NCBI RefSeq assembly: GCF_024703995.1
Contig: NZ_JAMXQV010000022.1
Span: forward strand, 114,014 to 178,013
From: Amycolatopsis iheyensis
GTDB taxonomy: Bacteria > Actinomycetota > Actinomycetes > Mycobacteriales > Pseudonocardiaceae
Length of the DNA: 64,000 nt
Reading direction: 5' to 3'
Shown here in pieces: positions 1 to 8,365 of this stretch. A model generated the notes under the pieces. The model was not told the DNA's origin, did not search any database, and worked only from the letters and a program-made list of their open reading frames with translations. Positions within the stretch are counted from its first letter, which is position 1, and each line of letters opens with the position of its first letter. The position numbers were made by a program, and so were the translations under genes.

Positions 1-1303
1 GGTAGGCGGCGAGCGTCCGGACGAGGTCGCCCGGCACCGACCGCAGCGGCGCGACCAGCGCGCGGGCCGCCGGCTCGAAGGTGTCCGTGCGGGTCCACTC
101 CAGCAGCAACTGGGCCATGCCGAGCTGGTCGACGTGCAGGAAGTGCCCGGTTTCGGGTCGGGTCGCGGCGAGCCGGGCGGCGTCGCGGGCCTCCGCGACG
201 GTCGCCGCGAGCCCTTCCGGGCGCGGGTGCGGCCGGCCGACGCCCATGTGCGCGCCGAGGCGGAGCGTCCGGTGCGCGGCCTGGAGCCGGGTCGCCAGGG
301 CACGCACCCGTTCCGCGGTGGGTTCGTGGTCGAAGGTGACCCAGCCGGTCCAGCCGTCGCCGTGCTCGACGACCGCCTCGACGTCCAGCGCCCGCATGAC
401 CTCCTGGGTACGCGCCACGGTGTCGACGGCCGCCGGGACGCCGATGTGCAGCCCGACGTGCCAGCCACCGAGCCGCCAGCCCGCGTCGGCGACGCGACGG
501 CGCAGGTCCGCGCCGGGCTCGGTGTCCAGGCGCAGCAGGTCGCCGAGCAACGCCGTGCGCGAGCGCGCGTCCCGTTCCAGCTCCAGCCGGTTGGCGAGCA
601 GCCAGCGCTGGAGTGCCCCGGCGGCGACGGCGAGCGCGGGCGGGACGATGTCGGCCCGGGCGGCCTCGGTCCCGCGCAGTTCGGCGGCCAGCCACATCGC
701 CGGGCGGTGCAGCAGCACCGGGTGGGCGAGCAGGACGCCGTCGTCGAGCTCGGTCCGCTGCGGCACGGCTTCGTCCAGCCGGACGCGCCCGGTCACCTCG
801 CCGGCCAGGGCCTGCCCGCGGTCGTCGAGCACGGCGACGGGCGAGCGCAGCAGCCGCCGCAGCACGGCGACGACCTCCTCGGGCGGCCGCAGCCGGTCCC
901 CGAGCGCCCGGTGCGCGGCCAGCAGCAGGCCGGCCCGGTCGACTTCGGGCGCGGCGAGCAGCAGCCGGGCTTCGACGAGCAGGTCGAGCGGCGCCGCGGC
1001 GGTGCCCAGCAGCGGCACGCCGAGCCGGTCGGCGAGCAGCCGCGACGCGGTGAGCGGCTCGGTGCCGGGCAGCAGCACACCGGCCGCCCCGGCGTCGGCA
1101 CACCGCCGCAGCAGCGCGTCGATCTGCCAGTCGGTCCCGGCGACCGGCCGAACGACGACGACCAGCTCCCCGGCGGCCGGATCGTGCGAAGCGTCCAAAG
1201 TGGCCTGAACCGTCGCGAGTGGACGGTCGAGCCCACTCCCGCCGGCGAGCAGCCGGACGTGCTCGGCCCAGCCCGGCAGCGCGAGCACCCGCGCCAGACT
1301 CAC
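1..1303 (-). CDS. PucR-family transcriptional regulator (3' end outside window)
   Basis: The minus-strand frame is open from a GTG at 1303 to the window edge (at least 434 codons). It begins MSLARVLALPGWAEHVRLL, which fits the PucR N-terminal domain, followed by a CdaR/GGDEF-like middle region. The frame is cut where the C-terminal PucR helix-turn-helix should begin (around LVRTLAAYL), so the DNA-binding part lies outside. PucR proteins commonly control purine, ureide or related nitrogen catabolism. It lies 115 bp downstream of the DUF917/hydantoinase operon on the same strand and is its likely regulator, by inference from position. The start is not certain because the upstream sequence is an abnormal G/C tract. 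Confidence 0.8.
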   Translation of the reverse strand, partial: MSLARVLALPGWAEHVRLLAGGSGLDRPLATVQATLDASHDPAAGELVVVVRPVAGTDWQIDALLRRCADAGAAGVLLPGTEPLTASRLLADRLGVPLLGTAAAPLDLLVEARLLLAAPEVDRAGLLLAAHRALGDRLRPPEEVVAVLRRLLRSPVAVLDDRGQALAGEVTGRVRLDEAVPQRTELDDGVLLAHPVLLHRPAMWLAAELRGTEAARADIVPPALAVAAGALQRWLLANRLELERDARSRTALLGDLLRLDTEPGADLRRRVADAGWRLGGWHVGLHIGVPAAVDTVARTQEVMRALDVEAVVEHGDGWTGWVTFDHEPTAERVRALATRLQAAHRTLRLGAHMGVGRPHPRPEGLAATVAEARDAARLAATRPETGHFLHVDQLGMAQLLLEWTRTDTFEPAARALVAPLRSVPGDLVRTLAAY

Positions 1304-1350
1304 GACGCCCTCACCAGTTCGCCCCGCCCCGCCCCATGCGCCCCAATGTG

Positions 1351-1410
1351 GCGGTGGGGGGGGGGGGGGGCCCCCCCCCCCCCAAGGGGGGGGTGGGCCC
1401 CGGGGGGGAG
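1351..1410. repeat. Abnormal homopolymer G/C tract
   Basis: Between the third DUF917 gene and the PucR gene lies a run of 15 G (1356-1370) directly followed by 13 C (1371-1383), then AA, 8 G, T, GGG, CCCC and 7 G. It can fold as a G:C hairpin. Nothing like it occurs elsewhere in the window. It may be a real hairpin or slippage site, or a sequencing or assembly error. Confidence 0.9.
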
Positions 1411-1418
1411 GCGCGGGC

Positions 1419-2489
1419 TCATGACAGCCTCACCGGGTCGCAGTCGATGCCGTACGCGCGCGGCTGCAGCACCGGCAGCCGCCGCGGGTCCGTCCAGAAC
1501 TCGGCCGAGGCCAGCCGCACCACGTCGACCTCCAGGCCCGTGCGGATCGCGTCGCAGCCGACCGGGACTCCTGTGCGGTGGTCCAGCACCGACAGGATGT
1601 CCGGGGTCGACGCCACCGGCGTGCCGTCGCGCAGGGCGAGCAGGTACTCGTTCTCCATCTCCAGCCGCAGCAGCGCGCCGTCGCGGTGGTCGGCGAGGAT
1701 GACGCTGCCGCGGCCGAACCCCGGGCTGCCCAGCTGCCCCGGCCCGACGTGCCGCGCCACCTCCAGCACCCGCCCGCGGGCCAGCACCGTGCCCTCCAGC
1801 GCGGCCTCCAGCCGGTCGCGCGCCGGGCTCTCCCCCGCCGCCAGCACGCGGCGGCCGAGCGCCAGTGCCGCACTCGTCGTGCCGGGGATCGAGCACGCCG
1901 CCAGCTCGCCGGCCGGGATCGGCGCGAGCGCGAACGCCGCCCAGCCGCCGGAGCCCGCGACGAACGCCCGGGCGCCACGCTCGACCATCGCGTCCGAACC
2001 GGCGGCCAGCAGCATGACCTGGCCACTCTGCTCCGCCAGCGCGGCGGGCGCGACGCCGCGGCCGGTCGCCGCCACCGCCAGCTGGTCGAGCCGGGGCAGG
2101 CCGCGCCCGGAGAGGTCGGCGTCGGCGTAGGCGAGGCCGAGCTCGCCGGCCACCGCCAGCGGCATCAGCCCGTTGAGGCCGCCGATCTCGATCGACATCA
2201 CCGCGTCGGCACGCTCGCCGGTCCAGCGTTCGACCGCCGCGACGGCGGACGCGAACTCGTCGCCGCCCGGCAGTTTCTCGGTGAACGCGGCGGTCGCGCC
2301 GACGACGCCGACCGGCACCACGCGGGCCTCGGCCGGCAGCTCGGCCACCGGCCGCACCTCCGGCTCGCGCCCGCGTTCGAGCACGCGGCGCAGCAGCACC
2401 GCGGCGGTGGCGGTGTCCCCGCCCCCGCCGGAGCCGAGCAGGGCCACCCCGCGTTCGAGGGCGGCCACGTCACCAGCGGTGATGCGCAT
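1419..2489 (-). CDS. DUF917 family protein (third copy)
   Basis: 356 aa, ATG start, 21 bp downstream of the SDR gene. The N-terminus carries the glycine-rich motif LLGSGGGGDTAT and then GATAAFTEKLPGG and IEIGGLNGLMPL, which match the other two DUF917 proteins here (GTGGGGDPY, GAPTV..EKLP, GG.NS.IPL). DUF917 is also known as the S-methyl-thiohydantoin desulfurase family and is often encoded next to hydantoinase/oxoprolinase genes. This copy is the most divergent: the DPYxGR motif is replaced by DTATAA, so it may have a different substrate or a non-catalytic role. Cytoplasmic; there is no signal peptide. Confidence 0.88.
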   Translation of the reverse strand: MRITAGDVAALERGVALLGSGGGGDTATAAVLLRRVLERGREPEVRPVAELPAEARVVPVGVVGATAAFTEKLPGGDEFASAVAAVERWTGERADAVMSIEIGGLNGLMPLAVAGELGLAYADADLSGRGLPRLDQLAVAATGRGVAPAALAEQSGQVMLLAAGSDAMVERGARAFVAGSGGWAAFALAPIPAGELAACSIPGTTSAALALGRRVLAAGESPARDRLEAALEGTVLARGRVLEVARHVGPGQLGSPGFGRGSVILADHRDGALLRLEMENEYLLALRDGTPVASTPDILSVLDHRTGVPVGCDAIRTGLEVDVVRLASAEFWTDPRRLPVLQPRAYGIDCDPVRLS

Positions 2490-2510
2490 GACTGACCACA
2501 GTAGACGAGC

Positions 2511-3221
2511 TCAGCGCAGCGCGTAGCCACCGTCGGGGTAGAGCGTCGACCCGGTGGTGTACGTGCTGCCGAACAGGTACAGCACCGCGTCGGCGACCTC
2601 GGCCTCCTGCCCGACGCGGTGCAGCAGCGTGTCCGCGCGGTACTGCGCGAAACTCGCCTCCCGCACGGCCGCGGGCCGCCCGGCCCACAGGTGCCCGTCG
2701 ATCGTCCCCGGCGCGACGACGTTCACCCGCACCGGCGCCAGCTCGACGGCCAGCCCCCGGCCGAGCCCTTCGACCGCCGCGTTGCAGGCGACGTACGCCG
2801 GCGCCGCGCCCGGCGGCCGGACGCTGGCCGCCCCGGACATCAGCACGATCGACGCGTCGGGAGCCAGCTTCGGCACCGCGTGCTTGACGGCGTGGTACTG
2901 CCCCCAGAACTTCGTGACGAACGGGCTCGCGGCGTCGGAGTCGCTCAGCTCCCGCAGCGGCCCGACCGTGTACGACGCACCCGGCGTGAAGAGGTGGTCG
3001 ACGCGGTCGAGCGCGCCGAAGAACGCGGCCAGGGAACCCTGGTCGGTGCTGTCGACGACCTGCCAGGTCCCGCCCACCTCCTCGGCCGCCGCCGACAGCT
3101 TCGCCGCCGTGCGGCCACCCAGGTGGACCGAAGCCCCCGCAGCGGCGGCCCGCCGGGCCACTTCGAGGCCGATGCCCGAACCGCCGCCGATGATCACCAC
3201 GTGCTTCCCGGCGAGGCTCAT
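2511..3221 (-). CDS. SDR-family protein with altered active site
   Basis: 236 aa. The start ATG at 3221 overlaps the stop of the upstream DUF917 gene by 4 bp. A Rossmann motif GGGSGIG (residues 12-18) should bind NAD(P). The usual NNAG motif reads TPGAS, and the catalytic YxxxK reads Y143-VAC-N147, so the catalytic lysine is replaced by asparagine; Ser129 is kept. The C-terminal part (VELAPVRVNVVAPG, then YPDGGYALR) is typical of classical SDRs. It could act on an intermediate of the ureide pathway, or be a binding protein rather than a normal dehydrogenase. The family is certain and the activity is not. Confidence 0.88.
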   Translation of the reverse strand: MSLAGKHVVIIGGGSGIGLEVARRAAAAGASVHLGGRTAAKLSAAAEEVGGTWQVVDSTDQGSLAAFFGALDRVDHLFTPGASYTVGPLRELSDSDAASPFVTKFWGQYHAVKHAVPKLAPDASIVLMSGAASVRPPGAAPAYVACNAAVEGLGRGLAVELAPVRVNVVAPGTIDGHLWAGRPAAVREASFAQYRADTLLHRVGQEAEVADAVLYLFGSTYTTGSTLYPDGGYALR

Positions 3222-4312
3222 CCGATCTCCTCCACCGGGACGAAGGGGTGCGGCAAGCCGAACGCGCCCGGCCCGAAGGTGTCCAGCGCTGCCGGTGTCC
3301 GCATCAGCGGCGGGGTCGAGATGCCGACGACGGTGACGCGCTGGCCGTAGCGGAGGGTCTCGGTGGTGATGGGCTCGGCCGTCGCCGACTCCAGCACGCA
3401 GATCAGGTCGGGCACCACGCAGCGCACCGCGCCGTCCACAGTGGCCAGCAGGTTCTCGTTCTGGAACAGGATCTCCAGCTTGTGCGCGCCGTCGAACGAC
3501 ACCGCCGCCGCGCGTCCGCGGGCGAAGCCCGCCTCGGTCCGGCGCTCCACATCGGACACCTTGCCGCGGAAGAGCACCCGCAGGTGCTGATACGGCGTCG
3601 AGCGCAACGCCGAAGCCAGCGCGTCGACCGGGTCCTCGTTGCGTGAACGCGCTTCCCGGATCGTCCGGCCGACAGTGAGCGCCAGCGACAAGGTCGTGGG
3701 CACCGCGGTCCGCTTGACGTCGGCGCCGCTCATCGCGTACTCGGCGATGTGCGCGACCCCGCCGAGCCGGATCGTGACCCCGCGGGCCAGCCACTCCATC
3801 CGCCGGTTGTCCGCGCCGGTGTCGATCACCGTCGTCTCGCCGCGTTCGCCACCGATCGCCATCGGCGAGCCGGGCACGCCGTAGACGCCGAAGGTTTCCA
3901 TCTGCAGCTCGGGGAACGCCCGCCCCATGCCGTCGGCGTCGACGACCGGCAGCCCGAGGCGCGCCCCGACCAGCAGCGGGATCATCGAGTTGATGCCGCC
4001 GCATTCGATCGGCATGGTCGCGTCCGCGGACCGGCCGAGGTGCTGCTCCAGCGTGCGCAGGGCCAGCACCGGCTCCGCGCCGTTGGGCAGCTTCTCGTGC
4101 ACGACGGTCGGCGCGCCCATCTGCGCGGTCGGGATCACCAGGGCGTCGTCGTCCACTTCGGACGGGTGCAGCACCGTGATCGGCCCGTGCGCGCGGATCG
4201 CCTCGCGCACGAGCAGCCGCCCGACGTACGGGTCGCCCCCGCCGCCGGTGCCGAGCACGGCGGCGCCGCGGGCGAGGTCGGGCAGGTCGGCCTCGGTCAG
4301 GGTCCAGCTCAC
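3218..4312 (-). CDS. DUF917 family protein (second copy)
   Basis: 364 aa, GTG start, overlapping both neighbours by 4 bp (GTGA and ATGA), so probably translationally coupled. It has the full family signature: LGTGGGGDPYVGR near residue 20, MGAPTVVHEKLP near 65, IECGGINSMIPL near 100 and VDADGMGRAFPELQ near 125. DUF917 proteins are linked to hydantoin and thiohydantoin breakdown, for example S-methyl-thiohydantoin desulfurase. The gene lies next to another full-signature copy, so the two may form a hetero-oligomer or handle successive substrates; this is inference. Confidence 0.9.
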   Translation of the reverse strand: MSWTLTEADLPDLARGAAVLGTGGGGDPYVGRLLVREAIRAHGPITVLHPSEVDDDALVIPTAQMGAPTVVHEKLPNGAEPVLALRTLEQHLGRSADATMPIECGGINSMIPLLVGARLGLPVVDADGMGRAFPELQMETFGVYGVPGSPMAIGGERGETTVIDTGADNRRMEWLARGVTIRLGGVAHIAEYAMSGADVKRTAVPTTLSLALTVGRTIREARSRNEDPVDALASALRSTPYQHLRVLFRGKVSDVERRTEAGFARGRAAAVSFDGAHKLEILFQNENLLATVDGAVRCVVPDLICVLESATAEPITTETLRYGQRVTVVGISTPPLMRTPAALDTFGPGAFGLPHPFVPVEEIG

Positions 4313-5379
4313 CCGGCGACTCCGATCGGGTCGATGTCGTAGCCGAAGTACCGCGGCCCGGCGAGCGCGATGCCTTCGGGCGTGTGCCAGCGCGGGTCGG
4401 CGGGCGCGGCGATGACCGTGACACGCTGGCCGTACCGCAGGCCTTCGGTGGTGACGGCCTCGCCGGACTCACGTTCCAGCGTGCAGATCAGGTCCGGCAC
4501 CGAGGCTTCGACGACACCGTCGCGCTCGGCCACCAGGTGCTCGTTCTGGAACCGCAGCATCAGCTCCGCGCCGGTGTCACCGTCCATTCCGGACAGCCGA
4601 GCCTCGCCGCGGGCGAACCCGGTGACCGTCCGGCGCGCGACGTCGACGACCTTGCCGCTGAAGAGCCGCCGCCCGCCCAACCGGGAGACCACCCGCGCGA
4701 CGGGATCCTCGTGCGCGGCGCGCGCCGCACGGACCAGCGCACCCAGCTCGGCGCACAGGCTGAGCGTCCCGGGCACCAGCGACTCCCGGGCCTGGGCCCC
4801 GGACATCGCGTAGTTGCTGATCATCGCCGAGCAGCCCATGTCGATGGTCGCCGACCGGGCCAGCCGCTCCGCCCACCGGTTGTCGACTGTATCCAATACT
4901 CCGCGGTTGCCCTTTTCGTCGGCAATCGACATCGGCGTAGCCCGGATTCCATACAGTGTGGGAAGTACCATCTGCAGCTCCGGGAACGCGCGGCCCATGC
5001 CGTCGGCGTCCACCAGCGGCAGGCCGAGCTGCGCGGCCGCGACGACCGGGATCAGCGAGTTGACCCCGCCCGCCTCGGCGCACGCGATGTGCGTCAGCTC
5101 CTTGCCGAGGTACCCGGCCAGCGTCCGCGCGGCCAGCCCCACCTGCTCGGCCGAGGGCAGCTTCTCCACCATGACGGTCGGCGCGCCCATCATCGCCACG
5201 GGCAGCACGACGGCGTCGTCACCGACCTCCGCCAGCGGGACCAGCGGCACCGAACCGTGCTGCCGGACCGCCGACGAGGCCAGCAGCCGCCCGATGTACG
5301 GGTCGCCCCCGCCCCCGGTGCCGAGGATGGCGGCACCGCGGGCGATGTCGTCGAGGTCGTTCACCGTGATCTCGCGCAT
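4309..5379 (-). CDS. DUF917 family protein (first copy)
   Basis: 356 aa from the ATG at 5379, which shares one base with the hydantoinase stop (TGATG). A GTG one codon upstream (5382) is an alternative start with a 4-bp overlap. The motifs ILGTGGGGDPYIGR, MMGAPTVMVEKLP, AEAGGVNSLIPV and DADGMGRAFPELQ are all present and closely match the second copy. The N-terminal part is Rossmann-like and the C-terminal part is the conserved DUF917 domain. Its position directly after the hydantoinase, the commonest arrangement for this family, suggests that this copy is the main partner of the hydantoinase. Confidence 0.9.
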   Translation of the reverse strand: MREITVNDLDDIARGAAILGTGGGGDPYIGRLLASSAVRQHGSVPLVPLAEVGDDAVVLPVAMMGAPTVMVEKLPSAEQVGLAARTLAGYLGKELTHIACAEAGGVNSLIPVVAAAQLGLPLVDADGMGRAFPELQMVLPTLYGIRATPMSIADEKGNRGVLDTVDNRWAERLARSATIDMGCSAMISNYAMSGAQARESLVPGTLSLCAELGALVRAARAAHEDPVARVVSRLGGRRLFSGKVVDVARRTVTGFARGEARLSGMDGDTGAELMLRFQNEHLVAERDGVVEASVPDLICTLERESGEAVTTEGLRYGQRVTVIAAPADPRWHTPEGIALAGPRYFGYDIDPIGVAG

Positions 5380-6920
5380 CACGCCCCCAGCTGCAGGTCG
5401 CCGACGGCCTTCGCGCGGATGCGCGTGGCGTTGCCGGGCAGGTACGGGATGGGCACCTCGTCGAAGTCGACGATGCCGACCGAAGCCGGCGACGCGCCGG
5501 CGGCGACCGCCCGGTCGACGGCCTCCTGCTTCGCCTCCTCGACGACGGCGTCCCGGCGGCCGGGCTCGATCACGTAGACGCGGTCGACCTCGCCGCCGAT
5601 CTGCGCGATGGCCGCGCCGATCGCGTTGGCCACCGCGTAGTTCTCCGGCCGGTGCACCTCGCCGCAGCCGGCCAGCTCGTCCGGCAGCAGCACCGAACCA
5701 CCGCCGACGGCGACCACCGGCAACGGCTCGGCCGACGTCCGCATCCGTTCGACCACATCGGACACGTCGGCGGCGATCTTCTCCAGCGCCGCCCGGACCA
5801 GACCCTTGTCCAAATGCGACACCAGCGACGGGTCACCGATGTCCGCGCGCCCGGCGGCGACCGCGATGTCGGTCGCGGTCAGCGTGTCCCCGCCGAAGAC
5901 GAGTGCCTTCGACGTCAGCTCGTAGCCGACCGAATCCGGACCCACGGTGACGTTCCCGCGCACCCGGCTGCCGCCGCCGATGCCGATCGAGAGCACGTCC
6001 GGCATCCGGAAGTTGGTCCGGATGCCTGCGACGCTGACGTCGGTGGTCGCCTCACGCGGGAACCCTTGCCGCAGCACGCCGACGTCCGAAGTCGTGCCGC
6101 CGACGTCGACCACCGCGCAGGTGTCCAACCCGGACAGCACGGCCGCGCCGCGCATCGAGTTCGTCGGCCCCGACGCGAAGGTCGCGACCGGGTAGCGGCG
6201 GGCGAAGTCGACGTCCATCAGCGTGCCGTCGTTCTGGCTCAGGTACAGCGGCGCGGTGATGCCCGCGCCGGTGACCGACGCCGACAGCCCGTCGACGATG
6301 TGCGCGGCCAGCTCACGCAGCGCCGCGTTGATCACCGTCGCGTTTTCCCGTTCCAGCAGGCCGATCCGGCCGATCTCGTGGGACAGCGAGATCGCGACGT
6401 CCGGCAGCTGCGCGGCGATGATCTCGGCCGCGCGGGCCTCGAACTCGGCGTTGACCGGGGAGAAGACCGAGGTGATCGCGACACTGCGCACCCCGGCCGC
6501 CCCCATGTCGTCGGCGGCCTTGCGCAGCTCGCTCTCGTCGAGCTCCGCGATGTGCCGGCCGTCGAACTCGTGTCCACCGTGGACCAGGTAGCTGCGCCCC
6601 GACACCGCGTCGACGAGCCGCTGCGGCCAGTCGACCATCGGCGGCAGCGACGCCCCGGCCGGCAGGCTGAGCCGCACGGCCGCGGTCGGCGCGAGCCGGT
6701 GGGCCTCGACGAGGGCGTTGATGAAGTGCGTGGTGCCGATCATCACCGCCCGCACCGCCGCCGGGTCGAACGCGCGTTGCCGCTGCAGGCCGTCGATCGC
6801 GGCGACGATGCCCGAGGTGACGTCCGCGGTCGTGCTGGTCTTGACCGAGGCGAGCACCTGACGGCCGTCGAGCAGGACAGCGTCGGTGTTGGTGCCGCCG
6901 ACGTCGATGCCGATGCGCAC
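5379..6920 (-). CDS. Hydantoinase/oxoprolinase family protein (HyuA-like)
   Basis: 513 aa. The GTG start at 6920 follows an AAGGAG ribosome-binding site. The N-terminus RIGIDVGGTNTDAVLLDG is the Hydant_A_N signature, and CAVVDVGGTTSDVGVLRQG near residue 270 is the second ATPase-type motif. Members hydrolyse cyclic amides such as hydantoins or 5-oxoproline with ATP. The length matches stand-alone HyuA-type proteins paired with DUF917 rather than the roughly 690-aa form paired with HyuB, and no HyuB is present. It sits between the permease (11-bp gap) and the DUF917 genes (overlap), so import, ring opening and downstream processing appear coupled. Confidence 0.9.
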   Translation of the reverse strand: MRIGIDVGGTNTDAVLLDGRQVLASVKTSTTADVTSGIVAAIDGLQRQRAFDPAAVRAVMIGTTHFINALVEAHRLAPTAAVRLSLPAGASLPPMVDWPQRLVDAVSGRSYLVHGGHEFDGRHIAELDESELRKAADDMGAAGVRSVAITSVFSPVNAEFEARAAEIIAAQLPDVAISLSHEIGRIGLLERENATVINAALRELAAHIVDGLSASVTGAGITAPLYLSQNDGTLMDVDFARRYPVATFASGPTNSMRGAAVLSGLDTCAVVDVGGTTSDVGVLRQGFPREATTDVSVAGIRTNFRMPDVLSIGIGGGSRVRGNVTVGPDSVGYELTSKALVFGGDTLTATDIAVAAGRADIGDPSLVSHLDKGLVRAALEKIAADVSDVVERMRTSAEPLPVVAVGGGSVLLPDELAGCGEVHRPENYAVANAIGAAIAQIGGEVDRVYVIEPGRRDAVVEEAKQEAVDRAVAAGASPASVGIVDFDEVPIPYLPGNATRIRAKAVGDLQLGA

Positions 6921-6931
6921 TGAGATTCTCC

Positions 6932-8260
6932 TTAAGCGGACTGGACGGCGGGAGCGGCCTCGGCGGTCCGGCTGCTGCCGATCCCCCGCACGAGCCCGAG
7001 CTTCCCGGCGACGACGTACAGGACGAAGGCCACGACGAGCGAGTTGATGCTCGGCAGGCCCCACTCGACGAACTCGCCGAAGAGCGCCGCGGCGATCCAG
7101 ACGACGATCGTGGCGGGCACCCACACCGGCGCGTCTTCGGGCACGGTTCCCCGCGCCCGCGCGGCTTCCAGGTCCCCGCGCCACTTCTTCACGACGAAGT
7201 ACTCGGCGACCATGATCCCGGCGATCGGCGGGAACGCGACGCCCAGCACGGTGAGGAAGTCGGTGAACTTCGCCAGGATCCCGGCCGCGGCGAGCACGCT
7301 GCCCGCGACGCCGAGCACGGCCGTCACCAGGCCGCGGTGGGCTTTGCGCCCGGACACCGTGCCGATGAAGTTCACGACACCCAGCCCGGAGGAGTACAGG
7401 TTCCAGTCGTTGATCTTCATCGTGCCGGCGATGACGATCAGCAGCCCGACCCAGCCGACCGACGACGTCACGATGGTGGTGATCCCGGCGCTGCCGACGG
7501 CGTGCGCGAGCAGGACGCCGGAGAGGCCGATGACGTACTCGCCGAGGGTGATCCCGACGAGCGTCTGCTTGACGACGTCGCCGGTGGTGCGGTTGAAGCG
7601 GGTCATGTCCGGGGTGATGACGGCGCCGACGATGAAGCCGCCGGCCACCAGCGTGGTGCCCTGCAGCAGGCTCAGCGACGGCCCGGGCGGGGCCGAGGAG
7701 ACGAGCGTGCCGAGGTCGTGGCGGGTCAGCTCCGAGATGATCGACCAGCCGACGAGGACCAGGAAGGCCGGCACGGTCAGGTACGCCGTCCAGGCCATGG
7801 AGTGGAAGCCGCGCACCACGATCGCGGTGACGAGCAGGCCGAACACGAGTGCCCAGCCCCACTCCGGCAGGCCGCCGATGAGTGAGACGAGGCCCTGCGC
7901 GGACACCGCGGACTGGATGCCGAACCAGCCGATGAGGCTGATCCCGATGGCGAGCCCGATGAGCGCCGAGCCGCCGCGGCCGAAGCCGGTCCAGCGGGCG
8001 ATCATGGACGTGGACAGACCTTCGCGGACGCCGATGACGCCGACGAGGATGGTGATGAGCTCCAGGATGACCGAACCGAGCGTGAAGGCCAGGACCGCCG
8101 GCCAGAAGCTCATCCCGAAGCCGACGGTGGCTCCGAGCAGGAACTGGGACAGGGCGGACACCTGGCCGAACCGCTGGACGGCGACCGACCACCACGAGTA
8201 CCGGGCGTGGTCCGGCACTCTGGTCAGGGCATAGTCATCGACACCGACTGTTGAGGCCAC
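6932..8260 (-). CDS. NCS1-family (CodB/hydantoin-type) permease
   Basis: 442 aa, GTG start with a strong AAGGAGG site eight bases upstream. The N-terminus (YALTRVPDHARYSWWSVAVQ) and about 12 hydrophobic segments fit the nucleobase:cation symporter-1 family, which includes cytosine permease CodB and hydantoin permease Mhp1. GFIVGAVITPDMTRFNR, near residue 210, is a family-typical stretch in the middle. First gene of the minus-strand operon; with the hydantoinase and DUF917 genes downstream, the likely cargo is a hydantoin, thiohydantoin or pyrimidine-type ring. The cargo cannot be fixed from sequence. Confidence 0.9.
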   Translation of the reverse strand: MASTVGVDDYALTRVPDHARYSWWSVAVQRFGQVSALSQFLLGATVGFGMSFWPAVLAFTLGSVILELITILVGVIGVREGLSTSMIARWTGFGRGGSALIGLAIGISLIGWFGIQSAVSAQGLVSLIGGLPEWGWALVFGLLVTAIVVRGFHSMAWTAYLTVPAFLVLVGWSIISELTRHDLGTLVSSAPPGPSLSLLQGTTLVAGGFIVGAVITPDMTRFNRTTGDVVKQTLVGITLGEYVIGLSGVLLAHAVGSAGITTIVTSSVGWVGLLIVIAGTMKINDWNLYSSGLGVVNFIGTVSGRKAHRGLVTAVLGVAGSVLAAAGILAKFTDFLTVLGVAFPPIAGIMVAEYFVVKKWRGDLEAARARGTVPEDAPVWVPATIVVWIAAALFGEFVEWGLPSINSLVVAFVLYVVAGKLGLVRGIGSSRTAEAAPAVQSA

Positions 8261-8337
8261 GCCGACCTCCTTCTCCGGGCTGGGAAACGGTTCCCCGCAC
8301 CGTAAGCAGCGGTCCCGGCGCCGTCACCGTGCGATGT

Positions 8338-8363
8338 GCACAGTCCGGGCCCGCGCACTGTGC
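8338..8363. promoter_or_regulatory. Inverted repeat between the permease operon and an SDR gene
   Basis: GCACAGT (8338-8344) and ACTGTGC (8357-8363) are exact inverted copies separated by 12 bp. The element is about 80 bp upstream of the permease start and just beyond the stop of the SDR gene read on the same strand. It could be an operator for the permease operon (for example for the PucR protein) or a weak hairpin terminator for the SDR gene. No T-tract follows, so an operator is slightly favoured. Confidence 0.35.
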
Positions 8364-8365
8364 GA

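Noticed and set aside
134..1702. 522-codon plus-strand frame running through the G/C tract
   Set aside because: It opposes the PucR gene and passes through the homopolymer tract as poly-Gly and poly-Pro; no recognisable protein.
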